Shown piece by piece: positions 18,802-27,831 of a stretch of DNA of 64,000 nt. The notes under the pieces were generated by a model. It searched no databases. It was given only the letters and a program-made list of their open reading frames with translations, and had not been told where the DNA came from. A program made the translations under genes and the position numbers. Numbering within the stretch: position 1 is the first letter of the stretch; each line of letters opens with the position of its first letter. Source of the DNA: Gilvimarinus algae (GTDB taxonomy: Bacteria; Pseudomonadota; Gammaproteobacteria; Pseudomonadales; Cellvibrionaceae); NCBI RefSeq assembly GCF_030518215.1, contig NZ_JAULRT010000052.1, positions 788,595-852,594 of the forward strand, read 5' to 3'.

Positions 18802-21450
18802 CTAAACGGTCAACGGATCGGCTTTTTCCGGATCAATACCAAATTGCTTGATGGCTTTGGCAACGACATCCGCTTTGATCTTGCCTTCATCGGCCAGCGA
18901 CTTGAGCGCGGCAATGACGACAAACTCACGGCTGACTTCAAAGAAGTGACGCAGCTTTTTGCGCGAGTCGCTGCGGCCAAACCCGTCAGTGCCCAGTACC
19001 GTATAGGTGCCGGGAATGTAGGGGCGCAGCTGCTCGGCGTAGTTCTTCATGTAGTCAGTCGCGATAACAAACGGACCGTCTTTGTCTTCGAGCTGTTGGG
19101 TGATGTAGGCCTTGCGCGGCGCTTCGGTCGGGTGCAAGAGGTTCCAGCGAGTCGCAGCCTGACCGTCACGGGTCAGCTCATTCACACTGGGAACGCTCCA
19201 GACATCGGCCTCGACGCCGAAGTCGTTGCGCAGAATCTCAGCCGCGGCACGAACTTCATTTAAAATGGTACCGCAGCCCATCAGCTGAACACGATTTTTC
19301 TTTTTACTCGTGCCTTTTTCCAGCTGATAGATACCCTTGATAATGCCCTCTTCTACACCTTCAGGCATATCAGGATGGACGTAGTTTTCGTTCATCAGGG
19401 TGATGTAGTAGTAGCAGTTTTCCTTGTCCTGATACATACGCTTCAGGCCATCCTGCACAATCACGGTCACTTCATAAGAATAAGTGGGATCGTAAGTGCG
19501 ACAGTTGGGAATCGTGTTCGCCATAATGTGGCTGTGTCCGTCCTGGTGCTGCAGACCTTCACCATTGAGAGTGGTGCGCCCGGCCGTGCCGCCGAGCAGG
19601 AAACCGCGCGCCTGGGCATCGCCTGCGAGCCAAGCGAGATCGCCAATACGCTGGAAGCCAAACATGGAGTAGTAAATGTAAAACGGCAGCAAGGGCTTTT
19701 CATGATTACTGTAAGAGGTTGCCGCGGCCACCCAGGCCGCCATTGAGCCGGCCTCGTTGATACCTTCTTCGAGGATCTGGCCTTTTTCATCCTCTTTGTA
19801 GTACATGATTTGGCCGGCATCCTGTGGCGTGTACTTCTGACCAAAGCGCGAGTAAATCCCCACCTGGCGGAACATACCCTCCATACCGAAGGTACGGGCT
19901 TCATCCGGCACAATCGGTACCACCTGCTCGCCAACTTTTTTGTCTTTGATCAGGGTGTTGAGAACACGGACAAACGCCATGGTGGTGGAAATTTCGCGAT
20001 CGCCGGTGCCTTTCAGCTGTGCCTTGAACGCTTCCAGAGTGGGGATTTCCAAGGCTTCAAAGTCGGCCTTGCGCGCGGGCAGGTAACCGTTAAGCGCGCG
20101 ACGACGCTCTTGTAAATACTGCATCTCGGCGCTGTCATCGGCCGGGCGATAGTAAGGGATTTTTTCCAGATCTTTGTCTTCAATCGGGATATTGAAGCGA
20201 TCGCGGAAGGTCTTCAGCGCTTCAATATCCAGCTTCTTCACCTGGTGCGCGTTGTTGACCGCTTCACCCGTTGGGCCCATGCCGTAGCCTTTGACAGTCT
20301 GAGCAAGAATAACGGTAGGCTGACCTTTGGTGTTCACCGCATTGTGATAGGCGTTATAGACCTTGTGCGCGTCGTGTCCGCCGCGTGCCAAACGCAGAAT
20401 TTCATCGTCTGACATATCTTTTACCAACTCCAGCAGCTCCGGGTACTTACCGAAGAAATGCTCGCGAGTGTAGGCACCACCGTTGGCTTTATAATTCTGC
20501 ATTTCGCCGTCGCAGACTTCGTCCATGCGTTTTTGCAGCAAGCCGGTTTTGTCTCTTTCCAGCAAGTCATCCCAGCCGCCGCCCCAGAGCACTTTAACAA
20601 CGTTCCAGCCGGCACCGCGGAATACGCCCTCAAGCTCCTGGACAATTTTGCCATTGCCGCGCACAGGACCATCGAGACGCTGCAAATTACAGTTGATGAC
20701 GAAAATCAGGTTCTCAAGCTTTTCACGGCCAGCCAAGGAAATAGCTCCCAAGCTTTCCGGCTCGTCGCACTCACCATCGCCCAAAAAGGCCCAGACCTTG
20801 CGGTCGGCCATATCGGAAAGTCCACGCTGGTGCATATAGCGCATTACGTGCGCCTGATAGATGGCTCCGATGGGACCCAGGCCCATGGAAACCGTGGGGA
20901 ACTGCCAGTACTCCGGCATCAGCCAGGGGTGCGGGTAGGATGACAAGCCCTCACCGTCCACTTCGCGACGGAAGTTATCCAGTTGGTCTTCGGTCAGGCG
21001 ACCCTCGACAAATGAGCGGGCGTACATGCCCGGCGAGCTGTGCCCCTGGAAGTACACCAGGTCGCCCGGGCCATTTTCGTTGCCGCGGAAAAAGTGGTTA
21101 AAGCCCACCTCATAGAGTGTGGCGGCTGAGGAGAAAGACGCAATGTGGCCACCCAGATCGTCGGCGCTTTTGTTGGCGCGCACCACCATGGCGATAGCAT
21201 TCCAGCGAATAATGGAGCGGATGTTGCGCTCAATGTAGTGATCGCCGGGGCTTTGAATTTCTTTTGCTGGGGGGATGGTATTGCGATAGGGGGTAGTAAT
21301 GGCTGAGGGCTGATCGATACCGTGATCGGCAGCGGACTCTGACAAGCTTTTCAGAAGAAAGGCAGCCCGCTCTTTACCAACGTGGCGAACAACAGATTCC
21401 AGGGCATCACGCCACTCTCGGGTTTCCAGAGCATCAATATCTTCTATCAT
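18802..21450 (-). CDS. aceE: pyruvate dehydrogenase E1 component, homodimeric
   Basis: Thiamine-diphosphate-dependent decarboxylation of pyruvate and reductive acetylation of the E2 lipoyl groups. It is 882 residues, the size of the homodimeric gammaproteobacterial E1. The ThDP motif is visible from 'FLGDGECDEPES' to 'NLIFVINCNLQRLDGPV'. Other signatures are 'GHDAHKVYNAYHNA' and 'GTDGFGRSDSRKKLRHFFEV' near the C terminus. ATG 21450 was chosen because GAGGAGAA lies just upstream; the frame extends 11 codons further. A 16-bp perfect palindrome at 21495-21510 may be an operator. No pdhR gene lies next to it. Confidence 0.97.
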   Translation of the reverse strand: MIEDIDALETREWRDALESVVRHVGKERAAFLLKSLSESAADHGIDQPSAITTPYRNTIPPAKEIQSPGDHYIERNIRSIIRWNAIAMVVRANKSADDLGGHIASFSSAATLYEVGFNHFFRGNENGPGDLVYFQGHSSPGMYARSFVEGRLTEDQLDNFRREVDGEGLSSYPHPWLMPEYWQFPTVSMGLGPIGAIYQAHVMRYMHQRGLSDMADRKVWAFLGDGECDEPESLGAISLAGREKLENLIFVINCNLQRLDGPVRGNGKIVQELEGVFRGAGWNVVKVLWGGGWDDLLERDKTGLLQKRMDEVCDGEMQNYKANGGAYTREHFFGKYPELLELVKDMSDDEILRLARGGHDAHKVYNAYHNAVNTKGQPTVILAQTVKGYGMGPTGEAVNNAHQVKKLDIEALKTFRDRFNIPIEDKDLEKIPYYRPADDSAEMQYLQERRRALNGYLPARKADFEALEIPTLEAFKAQLKGTGDREISTTMAFVRVLNTLIKDKKVGEQVVPIVPDEARTFGMEGMFRQVGIYSRFGQKYTPQDAGQIMYYKEDEKGQILEEGINEAGSMAAWVAAATSYSNHEKPLLPFYIYYSMFGFQRIGDLAWLAGDAQARGFLLGGTAGRTTLNGEGLQHQDGHSHIMANTIPNCRTYDPTYSYEVTVIVQDGLKRMYQDKENCYYYITLMNENYVHPDMPEGVEEGIIKGIYQLEKGTSKKKNRVQLMGCGTILNEVRAAAEILRNDFGVEADVWSVPSVNELTRDGQAATRWNLLHPTEAPRKAYITQQLEDKDGPFVIATDYMKNYAEQLRPYIPGTYTVLGTDGFGRSDSRKKLRHFFEVSREFVVIAALKSLADEGKIKADVVAKAIKQFGIDPEKADPLTV

Positions 21451-22029
21451 TAAGTTCTCCTCAGTCATGCGCCTTTTGAGCACATTTAGACAAAGCGTTA
21501 GTACTAACGCGGACCTAGCCTGGCAGGATAAAAACCAGTGGCCTCGCCCCCATTTAGCACCGACATCTACAGGGTTTTGCCCTTAGAGCCTGCCCACGCT
21601 ATTTCACACATCACCGCTGCTGTCCATTGTCCAACGGAGCGAAAAAAAGCTGACTGGCCACTCACCATGAACGACAAACTTCCCGCCGAGTGAAACACTA
21701 CTCGAGCGTCAAGACACAACCAAACGGCCAGCCTTTAGGGTGATTGTCGCTGATTGAGAGCACCCAAACCGCGCCGATCGCGCTCCGAATGGTGGCTTCT
21801 TAGTCACAACAGTGATCATCAAATTCGTGTAACAGACCCTAATACAAGGGCCGAAAAATGCGCGAATTCTTACATATTTACCGTGTTTTTGCTAGTCCCG
21901 GCCCCGCTTAGGCGGTTCTTGAAGCAACCCTTGCCCCAAGAACGGTACGCTTTTTGCTCACAAAGCGCAGTTTTCGCTCAGCACCCGGCAGCCAACTAGA
22001 CCGGTTCGGACAAACAAACCAAATGCGAG
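21451..22029. other. 579-base intergenic region upstream of aceE
   Basis: It lies between the M16 stop and aceE, both on the minus strand, so it should hold the aceEF promoter and the end of the M16 transcript. It contains the palindrome at 21495-21510, a 7-bp inverted repeat GTTCTTG / CAAGAAC near 21915-21943, and an A-run at 21642-21648. No convincing -35/-10 pair, RNA gene or coding frame was seen. Confidence 0.5.
21495..21510. promoter_or_regulatory. 16-bp perfect palindrome, candidate operator of aceEF
   Basis: GCGTTAGTACTAACGC is a perfect palindrome 45-60 bases upstream of the aceE start, where a repressor could block transcription. It does not resemble the E. coli PdhR box (AATTGGTnnnACCAATT). 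Which regulator binds is unknown. Confidence 0.5.
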
Positions 22030-24750
22030 TCATGGCACCACAGGCCCTAGGGACTCAAGCGTGCGCGCCTTTTGGTAGGCAGAGCGCTGCTGGGAATCCT
22101 CGGGCGCCACCAAAGGGTAAGGCACGGCCTGAAACAAGCTCCTGGCATAGCGCTCGATGGAGGCGGAGTTCAGCGCCGCCAGCGCTGTCCGGTAATCGCC
22201 AGTCTGCTCGCGCGGCAGCTCACGCCAAAGCTCGCGGCCCTGCCAGGGTGGCAACTCCGGCTCGCGCGGCTGACGACGCCAGACGGCTTTCAATTCATCT
22301 AGGCGCTGCCCCGTATCCGGCTCTGCCAGGCGCTCCAGCACCGCTGCCAGCAACTCGTCGGGCGAGGCATTCTGCGAGCTCTGCAGCAGCAGCCCCGGGC
22401 GGCCCGCCACCGGGAAGGGCTCGGCCCGCACCGCCAAAGGCGGTGGTGCGGTCTCGCCCTCCCCCGCGGGCACAGTTAACAACTCGCCATTGAGCAAGCC
22501 TGCCAGCGCGCGGGTAAAGACACTTTCCCGCGCATCCGAGCCCGCGGCCTGAAAATACACCGACAGTTCACCGTCACGGTAAGCCACCGCAAGTGGCGCT
22601 CGCCCGGCGGTTACCAACTGGGCCTGCTCCCCGGTGGGCCTTGCCTCGGCCAGAAAATAGTGCTCGCTCAGGGCTACCAGACGCTGAGCTTCCTGACGGT
22701 ACAGATTGCCGGCACAGAGCATCAGCAGCTGCCCGACAGGTGGTGCCCGGCGCAGCTCCTCGTCCTGTATTCGGCCAAGCGCATCGATCAGCTCAACATT
22801 TGACCAGCTGGGCCGGTAGTGCCACTGCAGCAGCGGATCGGTATAAGCTCTGCTCAAAAACTCCGACGTCGGCCGCCCCAGTTGCTCAATCAGCAGCTCT
22901 CGCGCACGCTTGACACCGGAGGGCGCAACACCCGGCGTCGAAAACGCCTGCCCGATACGGCTCAGCATCAAGCCCAGCTGCGAGTTGAACCCGGCGACTT
23001 CGATATCCAACCCCAGCGGGTGCGCCCACAGGCGGTACTCGGCACCGGCCTGCTCGGCGTTGTAGAGAATTTCATCGAGCTGCTGGCGGTACACCTGAGC
23101 CCAAAGCAGGTGCCTGGCAGCGGCGTCCGCCGAGCTCTCCACGGTGTTTAACTGCAAGCGCAGATAGACACTGGCGGTGGGCATGGAAAGGTTTTGGCCA
23201 CTGTGGAACCAGGCCTCAAGACCTGGCTTATCAACCACCTTAAGCGCGCCATCAGCGGCGCCGCCGGGGCCGGGTAACAACTGCGCCTCCTTCACCACCA
23301 GGCGCTTGGGAACAAAATTGTTAGGCTCGGCAAAAGCCAGCTTGCGCCTGACGGCAAGCTTGATGTCCGGGTGCTTGGACGCCGCCGACTGGGTACGGTA
23401 GGCAGTGCGCGTATAGCCTGTGAAAGTATCGGAGGAGACCTGCGAGTCACTGAGCGCAATGATCACATTGTCACTGCGCAAAAACTCCAGGTACCGGCGC
23501 ACGAGCTTTTCATCAAATGCCGTGAAGCGGTAAGGCGCCGAGAGAATATCGCTGATGGCTACCCGGTGCAGTCGGCGGGCGAGCTCGGGCAGGTCACGTG
23601 CCGAGCGGGCATCAGTGTAGAGAAAATCCAGTTCGGCCAAACGGGACAACTCGTCAAAGCGCCAGGGTTTTAATCCCTTGTAAGGGATTTGCTCGATGAC
23701 ATAGAACACCAGCGCCACCACTTGCTCGCGCGCGGCGACCCCGAGCTCTGTCAGTTCAATCTCCAGCGCAAAAAGACTGTCGCTGTCACTGCTGAGCACC
23801 CTACCCGCCTGAATCGTGTGCGCCCACCCCAAAGACCGCAGCAGCGACAACAGACTCCCTGGCCCGCGGTCGGTCAGAAGCTCCGTGACGACCGCCAGAG
23901 GCTTTTGCCGATAAAGGGCTTCGGGGTTTGACATGGGAAAGTACAACCCCAGTTGCGGGCCGCTCTGTACGCGAATATCCACCTGCAGAGGCAAGGTGTC
24001 GTCGGCAAACATCTCAGCCACAGGCGCCCGCTCAAGCGCTGGCCCCGGCGCCAGCCCCACGAAGGCGTCACTGACACGTCGCTGCAGCTCGTCGAGACTC
24101 TCTTGGGAGCGGACCACCAGGCGCGCATTATCCGGGCGGTAGTAGCGCTGCCAAAATTGCGCCAGCTCTGGCTCGAGCAGAGGCAGCTGTACCAGACTGG
24201 CGGACTGGCCGGTACGCTGCGCCAGCGGGTGTCCGGACGCTACTAAAGTGCGTAATACATCAATCCGTCGCTCGTCATCCGACACCTGGTGACCGGTGCG
24301 CTGCAGATCGGCAAGCTGCTGCTGAGTGCGGGCAATCAGGCTCTGTTCAATATTGGTCGCGCTTAGCAGTGCGGCAGCTCTGGTAAGCTCGCCCAGATCA
24401 TCCGCCCTAAACAGGCTGTAGCGATCTTCGCTGCGAAGTCGCCAATCGGCGCCGACGGCGGCCAGCTTTGCCATGGCCGCTAACCGATGCAAATCCGGCA
24501 GAGTCGCGGGGTCTTGGTTAACACCGGCGGCCACAGTCATGACCCAATGGGTCTGCGCTCCCGGCTCCTGAATCAACAAGGCTTCAAAACCGTTATCGAA
24601 CACCAGGGCGCGATATTGCCGTGGATCACTGTCGCTCGCCGTTACCGCCAAAGCTTTCACACCCTGGGCGGCGACGGTCACGCTCGGCAGCGTGAGCGCG
24701 AGCACAAGCGTCGCGAAAGAGAACAAGCGAAGCGATTGGCGCCAGCTCAT
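22030..24750 (-). CDS. M16 (insulinase/pitrilysin-like) family protein, zinc site lost
   Basis: A 906-residue exported protein with a signal peptide (about 1-28, 'FATLVLALTLPSVTVAAQG'). The rest follows pitrilysin: 'DNGFEALLIQEPGAQTHW', 'QFWQRYYRPDNARLVVRSQES' and four homologous domains to the end. Where active members have HXXEH, this protein reads 'LPDLHRLAAMAKLAAVG', and the distal glutamate region reads 'RTQQQLADLQRTG'. It therefore should not bind catalytic zinc. The ATG at 24750 overlaps the perM stop (ATGA), so translation is coupled. It may be a binding or structural paralogue of the protease. Confidence 0.82.
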   Translation of the reverse strand: MSWRQSLRLFSFATLVLALTLPSVTVAAQGVKALAVTASDSDPRQYRALVFDNGFEALLIQEPGAQTHWVMTVAAGVNQDPATLPDLHRLAAMAKLAAVGADWRLRSEDRYSLFRADDLGELTRAAALLSATNIEQSLIARTQQQLADLQRTGHQVSDDERRIDVLRTLVASGHPLAQRTGQSASLVQLPLLEPELAQFWQRYYRPDNARLVVRSQESLDELQRRVSDAFVGLAPGPALERAPVAEMFADDTLPLQVDIRVQSGPQLGLYFPMSNPEALYRQKPLAVVTELLTDRGPGSLLSLLRSLGWAHTIQAGRVLSSDSDSLFALEIELTELGVAAREQVVALVFYVIEQIPYKGLKPWRFDELSRLAELDFLYTDARSARDLPELARRLHRVAISDILSAPYRFTAFDEKLVRRYLEFLRSDNVIIALSDSQVSSDTFTGYTRTAYRTQSAASKHPDIKLAVRRKLAFAEPNNFVPKRLVVKEAQLLPGPGGAADGALKVVDKPGLEAWFHSGQNLSMPTASVYLRLQLNTVESSADAAARHLLWAQVYRQQLDEILYNAEQAGAEYRLWAHPLGLDIEVAGFNSQLGLMLSRIGQAFSTPGVAPSGVKRARELLIEQLGRPTSEFLSRAYTDPLLQWHYRPSWSNVELIDALGRIQDEELRRAPPVGQLLMLCAGNLYRQEAQRLVALSEHYFLAEARPTGEQAQLVTAGRAPLAVAYRDGELSVYFQAAGSDARESVFTRALAGLLNGELLTVPAGEGETAPPPLAVRAEPFPVAGRPGLLLQSSQNASPDELLAAVLERLAEPDTGQRLDELKAVWRRQPREPELPPWQGRELWRELPREQTGDYRTALAALNSASIERYARSLFQAVPYPLVAPEDSQQRSAYQKARTLESLGPVVP

Positions 24751-25883
24751 CAATCCTGCTCGGCCGTATCGCCGCCGCTTGATGCCATATTCGCCTCGTG
24801 CACACCAATCGGCCAGGCGTAGAGGATGGCCTTGACCAGAGTGGCCAGGGGAATGGCAAAGAACACGCCCCAAAAACCCCAGAGGCCGCCAAACACGAGT
24901 ACGGCCATGATGATGGCCACCGGGTGGAGATTGACTGCCTCGGAAAACAACAGAGGCACGAGCACATTGCCGTCAAGCGCCTGAATCACGCCGTAGGCGA
25001 GCATTAGGTAGAAAAACTCCGAGCTCCATCCCCACTGGAAAAACCCAATCATCGCCACCGGGAGAGTCACCACCGCCGCGCCAATATAGGGGATAACCAC
25101 CGACAGGCCCACAGCAATCGCGAGCAGTACGGCATAGTTCACCCCGAGCAGCGCAAAAACCACGTAGCTGGCGGCCCCGACGATCAAAATCTCAATGGCC
25201 TTGCCCCGCACATAGTTGGCGATCTGCTGGTTCATCTCATGCCAGATTTTGCTCATCACCGGGCGCTTGTGCGGCAAAAAACCCGCCACCCAATTGACGA
25301 TTAAAGTACTGTCTTTCAGGAAGAAGAACACCAGAATCGGCACCAAAACGAAGTACACCAGCACCGCCACCAGCATCGGCAGACTGCTTACCGAAAAGCT
25401 GACAAGTCCCTGCCCCAGCCGCCCGAGCTCCGCCGTAGTGGCCGACATCAAGTCCTCTACTTGCGCGTGGGTTACCAATTTGGGGTAGTTTTCCGGAAGC
25501 AACAGCAGAATTTCCTGCCACTCGCCCAGCATTCGCGGCATTTCGGCTAAAAAGCGCGCGGATTGCTGCCAGATCACCGGCAAAAGAATCAGTAATATCG
25601 AGGCCAGCATGGCCACCAGTAAAATAAAGGTGAGCGTCACCGCCAACCAGTGGGGAGCGCCCCACTCGCGCAGGCGAACCACCACCCCCTGCATCAGAAA
25701 GGCGATGATAATGCCGGCAATCATGGGAGCCAGCACCATACCCATAGTGAGCAGAACCACCAGGCTGGCGGCTATCAGCACCACCAGCAGCACCGCCTCC
25801 TCATCCGAGAAGTAGCGGTCGATCCAGCTGCGGAATATTTTCAGCATACCCGGCCACTCCAAAGACACCGGCGATTCGGCCAT
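24750..25883 (-). CDS. perM: AI-2E/PerM family transporter
   Basis: A 377-residue inner-membrane protein of the AI-2E (PerM/YhhT) family, with about eight membrane segments in two groups and a helical loop (about 120-165) between them. Typical features are 'LVYFVLVPILVFFFLKD' and 'GVNYAVLLAIAVGLSVVIPYIGA'. Members are linked to quorum-signal export or sodium/proton exchange; substrates are mostly unproven. Start ATG 25883 directly follows the tusA-like stop (TGAATG) with AAGGG upstream; a second ATG lies 12 codons downstream. It is in a tight run tusA-like - perM - M16. Confidence 0.88.
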   Translation of the reverse strand: MAESPVSLEWPGMLKIFRSWIDRYFSDEEAVLLVVLIAASLVVLLTMGMVLAPMIAGIIIAFLMQGVVVRLREWGAPHWLAVTLTFILLVAMLASILLILLPVIWQQSARFLAEMPRMLGEWQEILLLLPENYPKLVTHAQVEDLMSATTAELGRLGQGLVSFSVSSLPMLVAVLVYFVLVPILVFFFLKDSTLIVNWVAGFLPHKRPVMSKIWHEMNQQIANYVRGKAIEILIVGAASYVVFALLGVNYAVLLAIAVGLSVVIPYIGAAVVTLPVAMIGFFQWGWSSEFFYLMLAYGVIQALDGNVLVPLLFSEAVNLHPVAIIMAVLVFGGLWGFWGVFFAIPLATLVKAILYAWPIGVHEANMASSGGDTAEQD

Positions 25884-26138
25884 TCAGCCCTTTTGCAACA
25901 CATGGGTATAAACACCGCCATCCTCACTCTGACTGATCAATAAATGCTCTGACAATTCGGCGTAGGCCCGAAAGTCACGCACCGAACCGGCGTCGGTTGC
26001 TAAGACCTTGATCCGGCCCCCGACGGGCAGCTTGCTCAGCGCCTGCTTGGCCCGCAACAGCGGCATGGGACAGCGTAGGCCGCAGGCGTCCACCTGCAAG
26101 ACACTCGCCTCGGAACTGCCGGAAGACGTTTCGGTCAT
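25884..26138 (-). CDS. tusA: TusA/SirA-like sulfur carrier protein
   Basis: An 84-residue protein with the family motif 'DACGLRCPMPLLRAKQAL'; the second cysteine (CPMP) carries persulfide in TusA-type proteins used for tRNA thiolation and molybdopterin synthesis. 'GGRIKVLATDAGSVRDFRAY' matches the second conserved half. It starts a minus-strand run with perM and the M16 gene. It could also be a YedF-type paralogue, so the exact role is not certain. Confidence 0.85.
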   Translation of the reverse strand: MTETSSGSSEASVLQVDACGLRCPMPLLRAKQALSKLPVGGRIKVLATDAGSVRDFRAYAELSEHLLISQSEDGGVYTHVLQKG

Positions 26139-26348
26139 AGACTACAGAAAACTCTCGACTGAGCCGGGACCCGCCCGGTGTTCGGTGTGAGCGAACATGC
26201 TATTGGACAATCTGCGCCGACACAAGTACAGGTATCTCTTTCTTTTCCAGCGGTGTTACCATTCGCCCTTCCCGGCGATAATCGTCGCCCGCGAGGACTC
26301 AGGATACCTCGATGGCCCGGATGTCTTTGGACGGAGTACTGACCCGAC

Positions 26349-27776
26349 GTGAAACGAATACTTGCCTGCGCATCGCTGGCCTTGGGCCTGGCTCAAGCAC
26401 CCGCTGCCGATGAGCTCAACCTGCCGGACTTTGGCGACACCTCCTCAGGCATCATTTCCTATCAGGAAGAAAAACGCCTGGGCGAGCTGTTTATGCGCAG
26501 TTACCGCAGCCAGATTCCCACCTCGTCAGACCCATTGCTGATTGGCTACCTGGAAACGCTGATCGCAAATCTGACCCGTTACAGTGAATTGAGCAACCGC
26601 AACTTCAAATTGATCGTCGCGGAAAACCCCACAATGAATGCCTTTGCCGCCCCCGGCAATATCATCGGCGTGCACACCGGCTTGCTGGTCTACTCGCAGA
26701 CCGAGGCGCAACTGGCCTCGGTGCTTACCCACGAGCTCGCGCACTTAAGCCAGCGCCACTACGCGCGCCGACTGGAACAGCAGCGCAATATGACGCTGCC
26801 TTTTTACACCGCCTTGCTGGCGAGCCTGGTACTGGCCGCCAGCGGCAGTGGCGACGGCGGCATGGCGGCAATGGCGGCGACTCAGGCCGCCGCGGCCGAC
26901 GCCCAACTGCGCTTTAGCCGGCAGAACGAGCAGGAGGCCGATCGCATCGGCGTAGAGACTCTGATTCAAGCCGGCTACGACCCCTACGCGGCCGCTGACA
27001 TGTTCGAGCAAATGCTCAGAGCATCGCGCTACTCCCGGCGCCCACCGGATTTTCTACTCACCCACCCGGTCACCGAAAGCCGGGTGGCCGACGCGCGGGC
27101 GCGGGCCATGCGCTACCCCCGCCAGCTGCGTGAAGACAGCCTGGAGTTTCACCTGATGCGCGCCCGGGTTCGCTTTGCTCAATCGGAAACTGCCCAGCGC
27201 GCCGTCAGCCTCTTCACCGGTGAGCTCGAGGGGGACTCCCTGTCGCACGATGCCAGCCGCTACGGCCTGGCCCTCGCCTACGCCGAAGCTGGCGACACAG
27301 ACGCCGCGGCCAAGGCACTTGCGCCACTGCTGGAAAAAGAACCCGAGCGCCTGACTTACCAGGTGATGGATATCGACATCGACATCGCCGCCGAGCGCTA
27401 TGAAACAGCACACGACAAGCTGCAAAAAGGGCTGCGCAAGCTGCCCAACTACTACCCTTTCAATGTGCGCTACGCCGAGGCTCTGATGCAGTCGGGCCAC
27501 TACCAAAGCTGCGCCGATTTTCTCTCACAGTATGTTCGCCAGCGGCCCGAAGATCCTTACCTTTGGTACCTGCTGGCCGAGGTGAACGGCTTGGCCGGTG
27601 ATGTACTGGGCGTACATGAGGCGCGCGCGGAATACTTTATCCAGATTGGCGTGTACGACAAAGCCATGATTCAGTTGCGCAATGCGCTAAAGCTTACCAA
27701 AGATGATTACACTCTGGCGCTGCTCAATGAGCGTTTGCGCTACGTGGAAAAATTGCGCTCAGAATTGGACTACTGA
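26349..27776 (+). CDS. bepA: periplasmic M48 metalloprotease/chaperone BepA
   Basis: Periplasmic zinc protease that helps assemble or degrade outer-membrane proteins such as LptD. It is 475 residues: signal peptide (about 1-20, 'ILACASLALGLAQAPAADE'), M48 protease domain with HEXXH in 'VLTHELAHLSQRH' (about 128-135) and a third ligand region 'QNEQEADRIGVETL', then TPR repeats over roughly 300-475. Start GTG 26349. It is divergent from the tusA-like gene and followed by a hairpin at 27784-27805. LptF and LptG in the same window act on the LPS path that BepA guards. Confidence 0.93.
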   Translation: MKRILACASLALGLAQAPAADELNLPDFGDTSSGIISYQEEKRLGELFMRSYRSQIPTSSDPLLIGYLETLIANLTRYSELSNRNFKLIVAENPTMNAFAAPGNIIGVHTGLLVYSQTEAQLASVLTHELAHLSQRHYARRLEQQRNMTLPFYTALLASLVLAASGSGDGGMAAMAATQAAAADAQLRFSRQNEQEADRIGVETLIQAGYDPYAAADMFEQMLRASRYSRRPPDFLLTHPVTESRVADARARAMRYPRQLREDSLEFHLMRARVRFAQSETAQRAVSLFTGELEGDSLSHDASRYGLALAYAEAGDTDAAAKALAPLLEKEPERLTYQVMDIDIDIAAERYETAHDKLQKGLRKLPNYYPFNVRYAEALMQSGHYQSCADFLSQYVRQRPEDPYLWYLLAEVNGLAGDVLGVHEARAEYFIQIGVYDKAMIQLRNALKLTKDDYTLALLNERLRYVEKLRSELDY

Positions 27777-27783
27777 TTTATCT

Positions 27784-27805
27784 GGCTCTGCCCACAGGCA
27801 GAGCC
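27784..27805. terminator. hairpin between convergent bepA and GGDEF-EAL gene
   Basis: A perfect 9-bp stem GGCTCTGCC / GGCAGAGCC with a CACA loop lies between the two stop codons. No T-run of note is present on either side, so it may end transcription weakly in both directions or only protect mRNA ends. Confidence 0.5.
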
Positions 27806-27831
27806 GGTAAACGGGTGCAGTGAGCGCCCCG

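Noticed and set aside
21754..21999. 81-residue plus-strand frame in the aceE upstream gap
   Set aside because: Composition is Arg/Pro-rich and resembles no family, and there is no ribosome binding site. It is probably chance.
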